Shown here: positions 45,384 through 53,456 of the stretch, in pieces | Numbering within the stretch: the first letter of the stretch is position 1 | How the letters are laid out: the number at the start of each line of letters is the position of its first letter | Assembly: GCF_023349125.1 (NCBI RefSeq) | Contig: NZ_JAKIKT010000001.1 | Span: forward strand, 558,001-622,000 | Source of the DNA: Shewanella corallii | Lineage (GTDB): Bacteria > Pseudomonadota > Gammaproteobacteria > Enterobacterales > Shewanellaceae | Direction of reading: 5' to 3' | DNA length: 64,000 nucleotides | Position numbers and translations under genes: made by a program | Notes under the pieces: model-generated | Told to the model about the DNA's origin: nothing | What the model saw: the letters and a program-made list of their open reading frames with translations, nothing else | Database searches by the model: none

Positions 45384-46808
45384 TCAACGCACAAAGAAGT
45401 TTACCAGCATCCTTTGCAGCCAATTGCCATAGGGAGGGTGGACCAATTTCCCGGTATTTAACTTACCCCGGGCCAGCACGGTTCTGGCGTGGCTGAACTG
45501 CAGGAAACCCTCCTTGCCATGATAGTGTCCCATACCTGATGGGCCTATGCCTCCGAAGGGAGCATCGTCCGCCGCCACGTGGAACACGGTTTCATTGATA
45601 CAGACGCCACCTGAATGGGTTTGATTGAGGACGGTTTGCTGGGTCGCTGAATCGAAACTCATCAGATACAGGGCCAGAGGGCGAGGTCTTTCGTTGATAA
45701 AGCTGATCGCCTGTTCGAGATTTTGATAGCCGATCACTGGCAGCAGAGGGCCGAATATCTCTTCCTGCATCAGACGCATATCCTGAGTGACGCCAGTCAG
45801 TACCTGAGTAGCCAGTTTGCGACTATCCGGGTTGACCGCTTCGCCTGAAGCACTGTGAACCGTGGCACCTTTGGCAGTGGCATCATCCAGTAGCTCCAGC
45901 AGCCTTTGGTACTGGCGGTCATTGACCACATTGCCGTAGTCCGGGTTATTGGCGACTTCGCCGTACATAGACATAAATTTCTGTTGGTAGGCGGCGACGA
46001 ACTCATCAATGCGATCATTCGGGCAGAGTACATAGTCGGGAGCAACGCAGATTTGTCCGGCATTCAGGCATTTGCCGTAAATCATACGTTCTACCGCATC
46101 CGACATAGGAATATCGGGAGCAATAATCACAGGTGATTTACCTCCCAGCTCCAGCGTGACAGGTGTCAGATTGTCTGCTGCGGCACGCATAACATGTCGG
46201 CCAACAACTGTGGAGCCGGTAAACAGCAGATGGTCAAAAGGCAGTGCAGAAAAGGCTGCGGCTATATCGGCTTCACCTTCGACGATGGCAACCTGCTCTT
46301 CCGGGAACACTGAAGCCAGCATCCTACGTACTGCCGCATTGGTAGCCGGAGTGAACTCGGACATCTTAAGCATGGCTCTATTACCCGCAGCCAGTGCTGT
46401 GGTCAGTGGGCCAAGAGACAACATGACGGGGAAATTCCAGGGAACAATAATGCCTACTACCCCCAATGGTTGGTAATGCACTTTTACGCTGGCTGGAGCC
46501 AACATAAGACCTGCGTGACGACGGCTGGGTTTCATCCAACGCTTCAGGTTTTTAATGCTGTAATTGATGTTGTTGATGACCGGCATAATGTCAGACAGCA
46601 TGGTGTCATCCGCACTGCGATGACCATAATCCTGGCTCAGGGCTTCGGTGATTTCCGCCTGGTGGGACAGCAAAGCCTGCTTCAATTTCTTCAGCCACTG
46701 AATACGGGTTGCAGTATCAGCATAGGGTTGACTTTGGTAAGCCTGACGCTGACTCGTAAGGAGCTTGTCCAGATCGCTTATATGTTGCTCATTAATGGCC
46801 ATATTCAT
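45384..46808 (-). CDS. Coniferyl-aldehyde-dehydrogenase-type NAD(P)-dependent aldehyde dehydrogenase
   Basis: From ATG 46808, after GGGAGAAACAC, the protein has 474 residues. Catalytic features are complete: GIIVPWNFPVMLSLGPL near residue 107, FTGSTVVGRHV near 198, LELGGKSPVI with catalytic Glu near 222, and KCLNAGQICVAPDY with catalytic Cys near 255. The C-terminus FGGIGPSGMGHYHGKEGFLQFSHARTV matches the membrane-associated ALDH3-like/CalB group. It probably detoxifies long-chain or aromatic aldehydes. It is controlled by the TetR gene downstream. Confidence 0.9.
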   Translation of the reverse strand: MNMAINEQHISDLDKLLTSQRQAYQSQPYADTATRIQWLKKLKQALLSHQAEITEALSQDYGHRSADDTMLSDIMPVINNINYSIKNLKRWMKPSRRHAGLMLAPASVKVHYQPLGVVGIIVPWNFPVMLSLGPLTTALAAGNRAMLKMSEFTPATNAAVRRMLASVFPEEQVAIVEGEADIAAAFSALPFDHLLFTGSTVVGRHVMRAAADNLTPVTLELGGKSPVIIAPDIPMSDAVERMIYGKCLNAGQICVAPDYVLCPNDRIDEFVAAYQQKFMSMYGEVANNPDYGNVVNDRQYQRLLELLDDATAKGATVHSASGEAVNPDSRKLATQVLTGVTQDMRLMQEEIFGPLLPVIGYQNLEQAISFINERPRPLALYLMSFDSATQQTVLNQTHSGGVCINETVFHVAADDAPFGGIGPSGMGHYHGKEGFLQFSHARTVLARGKLNTGKLVHPPYGNWLQRMLVNFFVR

Positions 46809-46832
46809 TGTGTTTCTCCCTGTGATACTCAA

Positions 46833-46850
46833 ACCGACTGATTAGTCGGT
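46833..46850. promoter_or_regulatory. TetR operator, perfect 18-bp inverted repeat
   Basis: ACCGACTGATTAGTCGGT, two 7-base arms with a 4-base centre, 25 bases upstream of the aldehyde dehydrogenase ATG. The form and position fit the binding site of the TetR regulator encoded in the same operon. Confidence 0.85.
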
Positions 46851-47017
46851 CTAATCCTACGTGAGCTGATGCCTTAGTGCAAATTTTGCGCTTGCGTGAT
46901 CTGTGTCACGTCTGCATTCTGGTGTCAGACTTACACTGAAATCGAAAGGTAAATTCCTGACCAGACGTCATCAGGGCAGGAAGGTGCCAGTCAGAGCATT
47001 GCCATTTAGGAGGGAAT

Positions 47018-47401
47018 ATGAGTATCAAGCGTCATGGTATTTCTGTGGGTGTTGAGCGAATCGGTGATGATGATTTTTTTCTGACCTTCAAGGCGGTAGG
47101 GAAGTTAACTCATGAAGATTATCAACGTATGGTGCCCATGCTGGAGTCGGCTATCGCTGGAGTGGAAGACCCGGATATTTATGCGGTATGTGATGTGACC
47201 GAGTTGGAAGGTTGGGAAGCCAGAGCCATGTGGGATGATCTCAAGCTGGGTATCAAACATGGTAAGCACTTTGAAAAGATTGCTGTGGTGGGTAACTCTA
47301 CTGCTCAGGAGTGGCTGACAAAGATTGCAGACTGGTTTACGCCGGCAGACGTGAAGTTCTTTGTGACTCAATTTGATGCGATAGTTTGGCTGAAGGATTA
47401 G
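47018..47401 (+). CDS. SpoIIAA-like (STAS/CRAL-TRIO-fold) protein
   Basis: Protein of 127 residues of the SpoIIAA-like family. Characteristic parts are FFLTFKAVGKLTHEDYQRMVPMLES near residue 20, DIYAVCDVTELEGWEARAMWDDLKLGIKH near 52 and KIAVVGNSTAQEWLTKIADWFTPADVKFF near 88. No membrane helix. The biochemical role is not known; such genes often neighbour stress proteins, and here a universal stress protein follows 143 bases later. A GGAGGG site precedes the ATG. Confidence 0.85.
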   Translation: MSIKRHGISVGVERIGDDDFFLTFKAVGKLTHEDYQRMVPMLESAIAGVEDPDIYAVCDVTELEGWEARAMWDDLKLGIKHGKHFEKIAVVGNSTAQEWLTKIADWFTPADVKFFVTQFDAIVWLKD

Positions 47402-47544
47402 TTCACCTTTCTGTCATAATTCGCGCAATATGCTGTGCTAACCTCGGGTTGGGAAGCCCGGGTATAAAGGTAGGGATAAGCTGGAAAATTTCTGCCCTCA
47501 GGCTCCCCGGTTGACTGTCAGGGCAACAAACAGGAGAGTTAATT

Positions 47545-47985
47545 ATGCGTACCCGCAATATTTTATGGCCTACTGATTTTTCTGAGACTGCTTCCCATGC
47601 TCTTTCCTATGCTGTTGAAATGGCGAATCTTTATAATGTTGGGCTCAGGGTCCTGCATGTTGTCGAACAGCTCTCGGGCGATGAAAACTTCCAGGTGCTG
47701 GTGATTACGCCGGAAGAGCTGATGCAGAGTATGGAAGCGGCTGCTGCCCAGGAGATGCAGAAACTGCTGGCAGGCCTGAACACTGACCTGAAGGTTGAAA
47801 CTCTGGTTCGCCGCTGTGAAGAGAACAATATTGCCGAGCAGATCGTTAAAGAGGCGGGGCAGGGCGATATAGGGATGATTGTGATGGCCAGCCACGGGCG
47901 CACAGGTTTATCTCACTTTTGGCACGATAATGTCGCCGAAAAGGTGGCTCAAAAAGCTGAATGCCCGGTGCTGATAGTTAAATAG
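47545..47985 (+). CDS. Universal stress protein (UspA family)
   Basis: Cytoplasmic protein of 146 residues. Typical parts are ILWPTDFSETASHALSYAVEMANLY at the N-terminus, VLHVVEQ near residue 37, and IVMASHGRTGLSHFWHDNVAEKVAQKAECPVLIVK at the end. The glycine-rich ATP-binding signature G-x2-G-x9-G-S/T is only partly kept (no final Gly-Ser), so it may belong to the non-nucleotide-binding type. AGGAGAG precedes the ATG. Its 3' end overlaps the converging DUF1801 gene by eight bases. Confidence 0.92.
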   Translation: MRTRNILWPTDFSETASHALSYAVEMANLYNVGLRVLHVVEQLSGDENFQVLVITPEELMQSMEAAAAQEMQKLLAGLNTDLKVETLVRRCEENNIAEQIVKEAGQGDIGMIVMASHGRTGLSHFWHDNVAEKVAQKAECPVLIVK

Positions 47986-48325
47986 TCAGCTTATAGGCTT
48001 GCTCAAGCAAAGCCACGACTGACGGTGAGTCGTGGCTGAGTGAGCCACTGAATTTAATATGCCGCATCAACTTGCCTTCGCCCTCAAGCAGTCCTTCCGG
48101 ATCAGATAAGCCTGCTCCCTGTTCAAACCCCAGTGTTGCATGATCTTTGGCTGATGCCAGATAACAGAAAGGCCCCCGGCTGTTGCTGTAGCAGGGGCGT
48201 CCCCATTTAAATTCCTCTTTTATGTCATCGCCCAGCCCAAGAATCCTGTGCCTCAGGCTGTTGACGGTTGTCAGCTGTGGAGCGGGTACCTTATGCAGCC
48301 AGGCATTGATCTCAAATTCAGACAT
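47978..48325 (-). CDS. DUF1801 family protein
   Basis: Protein of 115 residues with the DUF1801 pattern LRHRILGLGDDIKEEFKWGRPCYSNSRGPFCYLASAKDHATLGFEQGAGL, followed by GEGKLMRHIKF. Members have a YdhG-like fold and no known cellular role. The gene starts with ATG 48325, 16 bases after the AraC-type gene that precedes it on the same strand, so it may be cotranscribed with the regulator. It is tail-to-tail with the universal stress protein gene. Confidence 0.82.
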   Translation of the reverse strand: MSEFEINAWLHKVPAPQLTTVNSLRHRILGLGDDIKEEFKWGRPCYSNSRGPFCYLASAKDHATLGFEQGAGLSDPEGLLEGEGKLMRHIKFSGSLSHDSPSVVALLEQAYKLTI

Positions 48326-48341
48326 CTTTTACTCCTGTTTT

Positions 48342-49238
48342 CTATTGCTCAGGTTTGGGCTTGCGCAGGTCCCCCGGTGGAAAGCCAAACTGACGGATAA
48401 AGGCGCGGCTCAGGCTTTTTCCCGTGGCAAATCCTACTTTGTCAGCGACTAAATCCAAGGGTAAGCGTGAATGTTGAATAAGCTGGAAAGCCTTATTCAG
48501 TCGCCATTGAGTGACATACTGAATAGGAGACATCCCCAGTTCAGTATTAAAATGCCTAACCAGGGTGGCGGCAGACATATTGGCAGTGGCAGCAAGAGAG
48601 GAGAGGGTCCAGGGAGCGGCAGCGTCTCTGTGAATATGGGCCAGTACCTGACTCAGCCTGGGGTTTCGTAGCGCCGCCACAAAGCCTGAAGGTGAAGGGT
48701 CCCTTTTCATACAACGATGCGCAAGCAGGATAAACAGGATTTCAGAAAGCCTGTCTATGATAGGGCTGCGAAGATTGCCAGTTGCACGGATCTCTGCATC
48801 TATCAGGCTCACGGTTTGCCACAGAGGCTCATCATGGGAAATATCACGGGCGACCAAAATCTCCGGCATCGCTTCCAACATGGGGTGACTCAGTAGCTCT
48901 TCGTACTCCACCATTCCGCATATCACTCTGTTGGTGACTTCACCATGCTGAAATAAAGGTGCATGTAGTTTACAGGCATCTATGACTGCTTCACTTTCTG
49001 CCAACTCTCTGCCTTCCATATCGGCAATCCAATGCTGCCCCCCTTGGGGCAGCAGTGCAATATTCATCTCACTGACATCACGCACCTGCTCGCCACTCCC
49101 CACGACGAAGTTCCCCTCCATGGAGATATGGAACCTGGGAGCTTTAATCGCAGGCAAACTCATTCCCCATGGGGCGGCCAGGCTGGAATGGAAAAATATG
49201 CTGCCTCTGAGTTTCAGGACATCAAACATATCCCCCAT
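48342..49238 (-). CDS. AraC family regulator with N-terminal cupin domain
   Basis: From ATG 49238 the protein has 298 residues, beginning near MFDVLKLRGSIFFHSSLAAPWGMSLP, the usual start of the cupin-6 type; the frame is open 27 codons further up. The effector domain holds metal-type cupin segments (FHISMEGNFVV, ALLPQGGQHWI). Two C-terminal helix-turn-helix motifs are WTLSSLAATANMSAATLVRHFNTELGMSPIQYVTQWRL and PLDLVADKVGFATGKSLSRAFIRQFGFPPGDLR. It is divergent from the cytochrome P460 operon (about 130 bases between starts) and is its likely regulator. Confidence 0.9.
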   Translation of the reverse strand: MGDMFDVLKLRGSIFFHSSLAAPWGMSLPAIKAPRFHISMEGNFVVGSGEQVRDVSEMNIALLPQGGQHWIADMEGRELAESEAVIDACKLHAPLFQHGEVTNRVICGMVEYEELLSHPMLEAMPEILVARDISHDEPLWQTVSLIDAEIRATGNLRSPIIDRLSEILFILLAHRCMKRDPSPSGFVAALRNPRLSQVLAHIHRDAAAPWTLSSLAATANMSAATLVRHFNTELGMSPIQYVTQWRLNKAFQLIQHSRLPLDLVADKVGFATGKSLSRAFIRQFGFPPGDLRKPKPEQ

Positions 49239-49366
49239 AACATCCAGGCTGTTTTGTTGAGGATTGATTGTTTCGGAGTGTTTTATGCGTGCTTCGGAGG
49301 TCAAGTTGAATATCCACACTGTTTATAGTTGTTAACGCAATGTAAAAACAATATCGAGGAAGAGTG

Positions 49367-49999
49367 ATGAATACAACTTATCGTGCGTTAAAGCTGGGAG
49401 GCTTGCTGCTTGGCCTGGGGCTCAGCGGCGGAGTATTGGCCGATGAATACTACAGTATCAAGAATGGTGAGCTCGAGCGGCCGACCGGTTACCGCGAGTG
49501 GGTATACGTCGGTACGCCGGTGACACCTAATGATATGAATAATGGCAAGGCGGCATTTCCCGAGCACCACAATGTGTACATTGACCCCAAGAGCTGGAAG
49601 CACTGGAAAAAAAACGGCGAGTTTCGAGATGGCACCATTCTTATCAAAGAACTGGTAAGTGTGGGCAGTAAAAATGCGGTCAGCGGTCAGGGGTATTTTC
49701 AGGGAGAGTTCCTCGGGTTGGAAGCTACCATCAAGAGCAAGAAACATTTCCCCAACGAACCGGGCAACTGGGCTTACTACTCCTTCTCAGATGTGACCCA
49801 CAAGAATTTGAGCAAGACAGCCAAACCATTCCCGGCGGCAGCTTGCAATGCCTGCCATGAATCAGCGGCGGCTGATGACTTTGTGTTTACCCAATACTAT
49901 CCGGTATTGAGAGCCGGTAAAGGTAAGGGCAAAGCGGCCAGCGGTGGTTATGAAGACAAACTGAATAACAGCTATGTAGAGCCCAGGGGAGGCAAATGA
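49367..49999 (+). CDS. Cytochrome P460 family protein, first copy
   Basis: From ATG 49367, after GAGGAAGAG, the protein has 210 residues and a signal peptide ending near GVLA/DEYY. The P460 domain shows REWVYVGTPVTPNDMN, FPEHHNVYIDPKSWKHWKKNGEFRDGTILIKELVSVG, NWAYYSFSD, and the haem c site CNACH near residue 164, followed by DDFVFTQYYPVLR, the usual family ending. A lysine cross-linked haem is typical of characterised members; the substrate (hydroxylamine or nitric oxide in relatives) is unknown here. The C-terminus has a short basic extension (GKGKGKAASGGYEDK). Confidence 0.88.
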   Translation: MNTTYRALKLGGLLLGLGLSGGVLADEYYSIKNGELERPTGYREWVYVGTPVTPNDMNNGKAAFPEHHNVYIDPKSWKHWKKNGEFRDGTILIKELVSVGSKNAVSGQGYFQGEFLGLEATIKSKKHFPNEPGNWAYYSFSDVTHKNLSKTAKPFPAAACNACHESAAADDFVFTQYYPVLRAGKGKGKAASGGYEDKLNNSYVEPRGGK

Positions 50000-50541
50000 T
50001 GAGAAAAATTGCATTAGTGGCTTTGTTGGCAGCAACGCCTGTATTGGCCGGTGAATTGTCGCCAGTGGTCGACGGCAAGGGGGAGATCAGCATGCCGGAA
50101 AACTTCCGGCTGGATATGGTGCATCTGGGATCCTGGTTTGTGCCTGAAGGTGATGCTTCTGGCTTTCATGATGTTTATGCCGACCGCAAAGGTGTCGAAG
50201 TATATCGTCAGTCTGGCACCTTCCCTGATGGCACCGTGGTGGTAAAAGAGCTTCGTCCCGCGGCAAGTGGTGACTTCACCACGGGTAAAGATGTGAGTTA
50301 CAGCATCACAGACGTAAAGCAGTGGTTTGTGATGGTGAAAGACAGCAAAAACCGCTTTGCCGACAACCCGAGTTGGGGAGAAGGTTGGGGATGGGCCCTG
50401 TTTAAGCCAGGTGTTCAGGGTAATCAGTCCGCTAACTATAAGCAGGACTGTCTGGGATGCCATGTACCGGTAAAGGACAAGGATTGGATCTATACCCAGG
50501 GCTATCCGACTTTGCTCTCTGTTGATTTGAGCGGCAAGTAA
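49999..50541 (+). CDS. Cytochrome P460 family protein, second copy
   Basis: The ATG at 49999 overlaps the previous stop by one base; an ATG three bases earlier is also possible, and GGGGAGG lies just upstream. The protein has 180 residues and a signal peptide (IALVALLAATPVLA/GEL). The P460 pattern is FRLDMVHLGSWFVPEGDASGFHDVYADRKGVEVYRQSGTFPDGTVVVKELRP, GWGWALFKPG, and the haem site CLGCH near residue 153, then WIYTQGYPTL. It is a diverged paralogue of the first copy, and the two are translationally coupled, so they may form a haem-protein pair in the periplasm. Confidence 0.88.
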   Translation: MRKIALVALLAATPVLAGELSPVVDGKGEISMPENFRLDMVHLGSWFVPEGDASGFHDVYADRKGVEVYRQSGTFPDGTVVVKELRPAASGDFTTGKDVSYSITDVKQWFVMVKDSKNRFADNPSWGEGWGWALFKPGVQGNQSANYKQDCLGCHVPVKDKDWIYTQGYPTLLSVDLSGK

Positions 50542-50565
50542 GGCTTGCATAAACAGGAGGAAACT

Positions 50566-51651
50566 ATGACCGCTAATATGCAGAGATTGTTTAATGGTTT
50601 TGGTATCAAAGCCGTCAGTGCGCTCCTTGTGTGCCTGACCGTTGTGGCCCCTTCTCTGGCCAGCCATCACTTCGAAAGTGATTTGTCCCGTCAATACCCT
50701 CAATTTGATATCACTGACCTGTTTGTATTTGATTCGGAGCAACCCAATTACACCAGTTTTATGATGAATGTGAATCCTGCCACTGCCAGAGATGGCAAGC
50801 CTGGGTTTGGTGAAAACGGGGTATACAGTTTTCATATTGCATTTGATAAAGCTGCCGGGTTGGAGGGAATCACAATAACGGCTTCGCTGCAGGGAGATGA
50901 GTGGAGTTTTGGGATGGCTGAAGGCGCCAATGCAGCTATTGGTGTCAAAGGTAACACTTTCGGTAAGGCCAAGGTTGGAACAACCAAAGTCTTTGGCAAT
51001 GGCATCAAGGTTTGGACTGGCGCTGCCCGGGATACATTTGTGGGCAACTCTGAAGGGATTCTCGGGTTTATGGGTAAGTTGCTGGGCCAGGGGCAATTTG
51101 ATCTTTCTGCGTTTGATAAGGGGGTCGATCTGTTTAAAGACTTTCAGAGTAGTGTGATTCTGATTGAAGTGCCCAACAGCATCTTGCCTGGCAAGATATA
51201 CACCTATGCTTCCAGCGCTATGTACTTAAAAGATACCTGGGTTCAGGTGAACCGATTGGCTAATCCGCTGACGACGCATATGTTTATGGCAAATAATAAG
51301 ATGGAAATTGCCGAGCATGTTCATCATCGTCCTGACTCAGATGCTTCCCGGGAATATGCCGTGTCAGGCGTGACCTTAAGAGCAGTGGTTCTGGATGGAA
51401 AAATGGCTTTGCCTGTTGCTTACGCAGATAAGGTGGCCAAAATGATGTTGCCTGACATGATCCCTTATCAGGTCGGCTCAAAAGCGAAGTACAGTTTTGA
51501 GTCAATCAATGGCAGAAACCCTGCCGATGATGCGATGGATGCAGTCTTGAGTATTCTGGTGGGAAGGGAGATTACTGACAACGCCAATACATTTGACCGC
51601 CATCCTCAAACCTTTCCCTACGTAGTACCGATTAACCCTGACTCGATGTGA
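50566..51651 (+). CDS. DUF4331 family exported protein
   Basis: From ATG 50566, after AGGAGGAAAC, the protein has 361 residues with a signal peptide (ALLVCLTVVAPSLA/SHHFES). The mature N-terminus SHHFESDLSRQYPQFDITDLFVFDSEQPNYTSFMMNVNP and the C-terminal NPADDAMDAVLSILVG ... DRHPQTFPYVVPINP are the DUF4331 hallmarks. The fold is probably beta-rich and the function is unknown; the conserved His-rich start suggests metal binding. It is the third gene of the P460 operon, 24 bases after the second cytochrome gene, and ends with a terminator. Confidence 0.88.
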   Translation: MTANMQRLFNGFGIKAVSALLVCLTVVAPSLASHHFESDLSRQYPQFDITDLFVFDSEQPNYTSFMMNVNPATARDGKPGFGENGVYSFHIAFDKAAGLEGITITASLQGDEWSFGMAEGANAAIGVKGNTFGKAKVGTTKVFGNGIKVWTGAARDTFVGNSEGILGFMGKLLGQGQFDLSAFDKGVDLFKDFQSSVILIEVPNSILPGKIYTYASSAMYLKDTWVQVNRLANPLTTHMFMANNKMEIAEHVHHRPDSDASREYAVSGVTLRAVVLDGKMALPVAYADKVAKMMLPDMIPYQVGSKAKYSFESINGRNPADDAMDAVLSILVGREITDNANTFDRHPQTFPYVVPINPDSM

Positions 51652-51661
51652 GTTGGATATC

Positions 51662-51691
51662 AATGCCGATGGCTTAGTCATCGGCATTTTC
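51662..51691 (+). terminator. Terminator after the DUF4331 gene
   Basis: Perfect 10-bp stem AATGCCGATG / CATCGGCATT with a 7-base loop and a short T run, ten bases after the stop. Confidence 0.8.
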
Positions 51692-51779
51692 AATTCGATA
51701 AAAGTCATGGTTGCCCATTAAAGTGCTTTATGGAAAAATTCGCGCAAAGCTTGCCTATGGAGACAACTCTTGGCAGCTT

Positions 51780-51908
51780 ACTTCGTATAACCCCGTTAAT
51801 CCGGTACGGGGGTCTCTACCTGGAACCATAAACTCCAGATTACGAAGAGTGAGGTGAACCGCCCGCTCTTTGTATTTTCAATCTATTTGGTACCAGAGCT
51901 TCACCTCA
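51780..51908 (+). ncRNA. Purine riboswitch, adenine type, upstream of the adenine/adenosine deaminase gene
   Basis: The aptamer spans 51780-51847. P1 is CTTCGTA / TACGAAG (51781-51787 with 51841-51847), P2 is CCCCGT / ACGGGG, and P3 is CTGGA / TCCAG. The conserved junctions are TATAA after P1, TCTACC in J2/3 (51815-51820), and ATTA in J3/1. The specificity base (position 74 in the xpt numbering) is T at 51840, which indicates adenine rather than guanine. The expression platform includes a perfect 9-bp inverted repeat TGAGGTGAA / TTCACCTCA (51850-51858 with 51900-51908). The gene begins at 51947. Confidence 0.88.
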
Positions 51909-51946
51909 TATCTTTCTTCTAACGTAAAACGATATTGAGAGAATCT

Positions 51947-52957
51947 ATGCAAGACTTTATCGCCGGTTTACCCAAGGTAGAACTCCACCTGCACATCGAA
52001 GGCACCCTTGAGCCTGAGCTGATGTTTGAGTTTGCACAGCGCAATCAGGTACAGATCCCTTTTGACTCCCCTGAAGCTGTGCGTAATGCGTACCAGTTCC
52101 ATAATCTGCAGTCATTTCTGGATATCTATTATCAGGGTGCCAATGTGCTGCTGCATGAACAGGACTTTTTCGACCTGACTTGGGCTTACCTGCTGCGCTG
52201 TCAGGATGACAATGTGATGCACACGGAGATCTTCTTCGATCCGCAGACTCACACCGACAGAGGGGTTTCGTTTGAGACTGTCATTAATGGTATTCACGGG
52301 GCTCTGGTTAAGGGTGAGCAGGAGTTGGGGATCAGCAGTCAGTTAATCATGTGCTTCCTGCGTCATTTGTCTGAAGAGGCGGCATTTACCACTCTGGAGA
52401 TGGCTTTGCCGTACAAAGATAAGATAGTTGGGGTTGGGCTGGATTCATCTGAGCTGGGGCATCCACCTCAGAAGTTTGAGCAGGTATTTGCCAAAGCACT
52501 GGAGGAGGGCTTTTTGACTGTGGCTCATGCCGGCGAAGAGGGTACCCCCCAGAATATCCGCGATACCCTGTCTTTACTCAAAGTCAGCCGGGTCGACCAC
52601 GGTGTAGCCTGTGCACAGGATGAAAGCCTGATGGATGAACTTGCGCAAACTCGCATGCCGTTGACCGTGTGTCCATTGTCTAACACCAAGCTCAAGGTGT
52701 TTGCGCAGATGCAGGAGCACAATATCGCCCTGTTACTGCGCCGTGGTCTTTGCGTGACGGTGAACTCTGATGATCCGGCTTATTTTGGTGGCTATATGAC
52801 GGACAACTTCAATGCCATTGCCGATGCGCTGCCGCTGACCAAAGATGAGCTGGCACAGTTTACTCTGAATGCCATCGAGGCGAGTTTTGTGGATGAAGCT
52901 GAAAAGATTGCCATGGTAGCCAGAGTCAGGGCTTATATGCTGGCTTTTGCGCAGTAG
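51947..52957 (+). CDS. Purine deaminase, probably adenine deaminase of the adenosine-deaminase family
   Basis: From ATG 51947 (ATTGAGAGAATCT before it) the protein has 336 residues. The zinc and catalytic motifs of the family are present: [11 protein letters not shown] near residue 10, TVAHAGEEG near 195, DHGV near 221, CPLSNTKL near 245, and [12 protein letters not shown] near 275. Classical adenosine deaminases have DLAGxE and GHGV with SNxQT; here [12 protein letters not shown] and SNTKL follow the bacterial/fungal adenine deaminase (Aah1-type) pattern. An adenine-type riboswitch upstream supports adenine as substrate. Many databases would name it adenosine deaminase. Confidence 0.85.
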   Translation: MQDFIAGLPKVELHLHIEGTLEPELMFEFAQRNQVQIPFDSPEAVRNAYQFHNLQSFLDIYYQGANVLLHEQDFFDLTWAYLLRCQDDNVMHTEIFFDPQTHTDRGVSFETVINGIHGALVKGEQELGISSQLIMCFLRHLSEEAAFTTLEMALPYKDKIVGVGLDSSELGHPPQKFEQVFAKALEEGFLTVAHAGEEGTPQNIRDTLSLLKVSRVDHGVACAQDESLMDELAQTRMPLTVCPLSNTKLKVFAQMQEHNIALLLRRGLCVTVNSDDPAYFGGYMTDNFNAIADALPLTKDELAQFTLNAIEASFVDEAEKIAMVARVRAYMLAFAQ

Positions 52958-52964
52958 GATAACC

Positions 52965-53456
52965 ATGCAGGGAAGCGCTATGTTTTTATGCCGAGGGGCG
53001 TTACTCGTTTTGATATCCTTCAGTTTGCAGGGCTGTGTTGTTGATAACGGTATTCAGCCCATAGTGACAGACCCGAAGGCTGCTGAAGGTCAATATCAAA
53101 CTCATCCGGCGGCGCCGACGGTGTGGCGTGGTATTTACACCAGTGGTGCCGAAGTGAGCGAATTCGCCCCTTGTAACTCAGCCGGTCAATATTACTGGCT
53201 GAGCCTGGCCCAGACGGATGTTGGTTTCGATAGGCTAAAGAGCCGTGTGAATGAACTCCGGCTTACCAGAGGTGAGCCTTATCCTGCAGTTTACATTGAA
53301 TTTGTGGGGGAGGCGGTCGGCAAAGCCAGCGACGGATTTGCCGCTGACTATGATGAGGTTATTCAGTTGCGTCGATTAGTGGGCTTTGATGACACTTTGC
53401 CAGCTGAATGCCCAGCCAGTGAGGATAACTCTGAACAGCAAGCTTTAGAAAGATGA
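52965..53456 (+). CDS. Lipoprotein of unknown function
   Basis: From ATG 52965 the protein has 163 residues; an ATG at 52980 (MFLCRGALLV) is also possible. A lipoprotein signal peptide with lipobox LQGC is clear. The mature domain has the pattern VWRGIYTSGAEVSEFAPCNSAGQYYWLSL, which resembles the C-terminal domain of NlpE-type or related envelope lipoproteins, but I cannot assign a family with certainty. The gene starts seven bases after the deaminase stop and overlaps the converging DUF924 gene by 12 bases at its end. Confidence 0.72.
   Translation: MQGSAMFLCRGALLVLISFSLQGCVVDNGIQPIVTDPKAAEGQYQTHPAAPTVWRGIYTSGAEVSEFAPCNSAGQYYWLSLAQTDVGFDRLKSRVNELRLTRGEPYPAVYIEFVGEAVGKASDGFAADYDEVIQLRRLVGFDDTLPAECPASEDNSEQQALER

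Noticed and set aside
50014..51096. Minus-strand open frame of 360 codons opposite the second P460 and DUF4331 genes
   Set aside because: The sense genes have signal peptides, haem motifs and good ribosome-binding sites; the antisense product has none.
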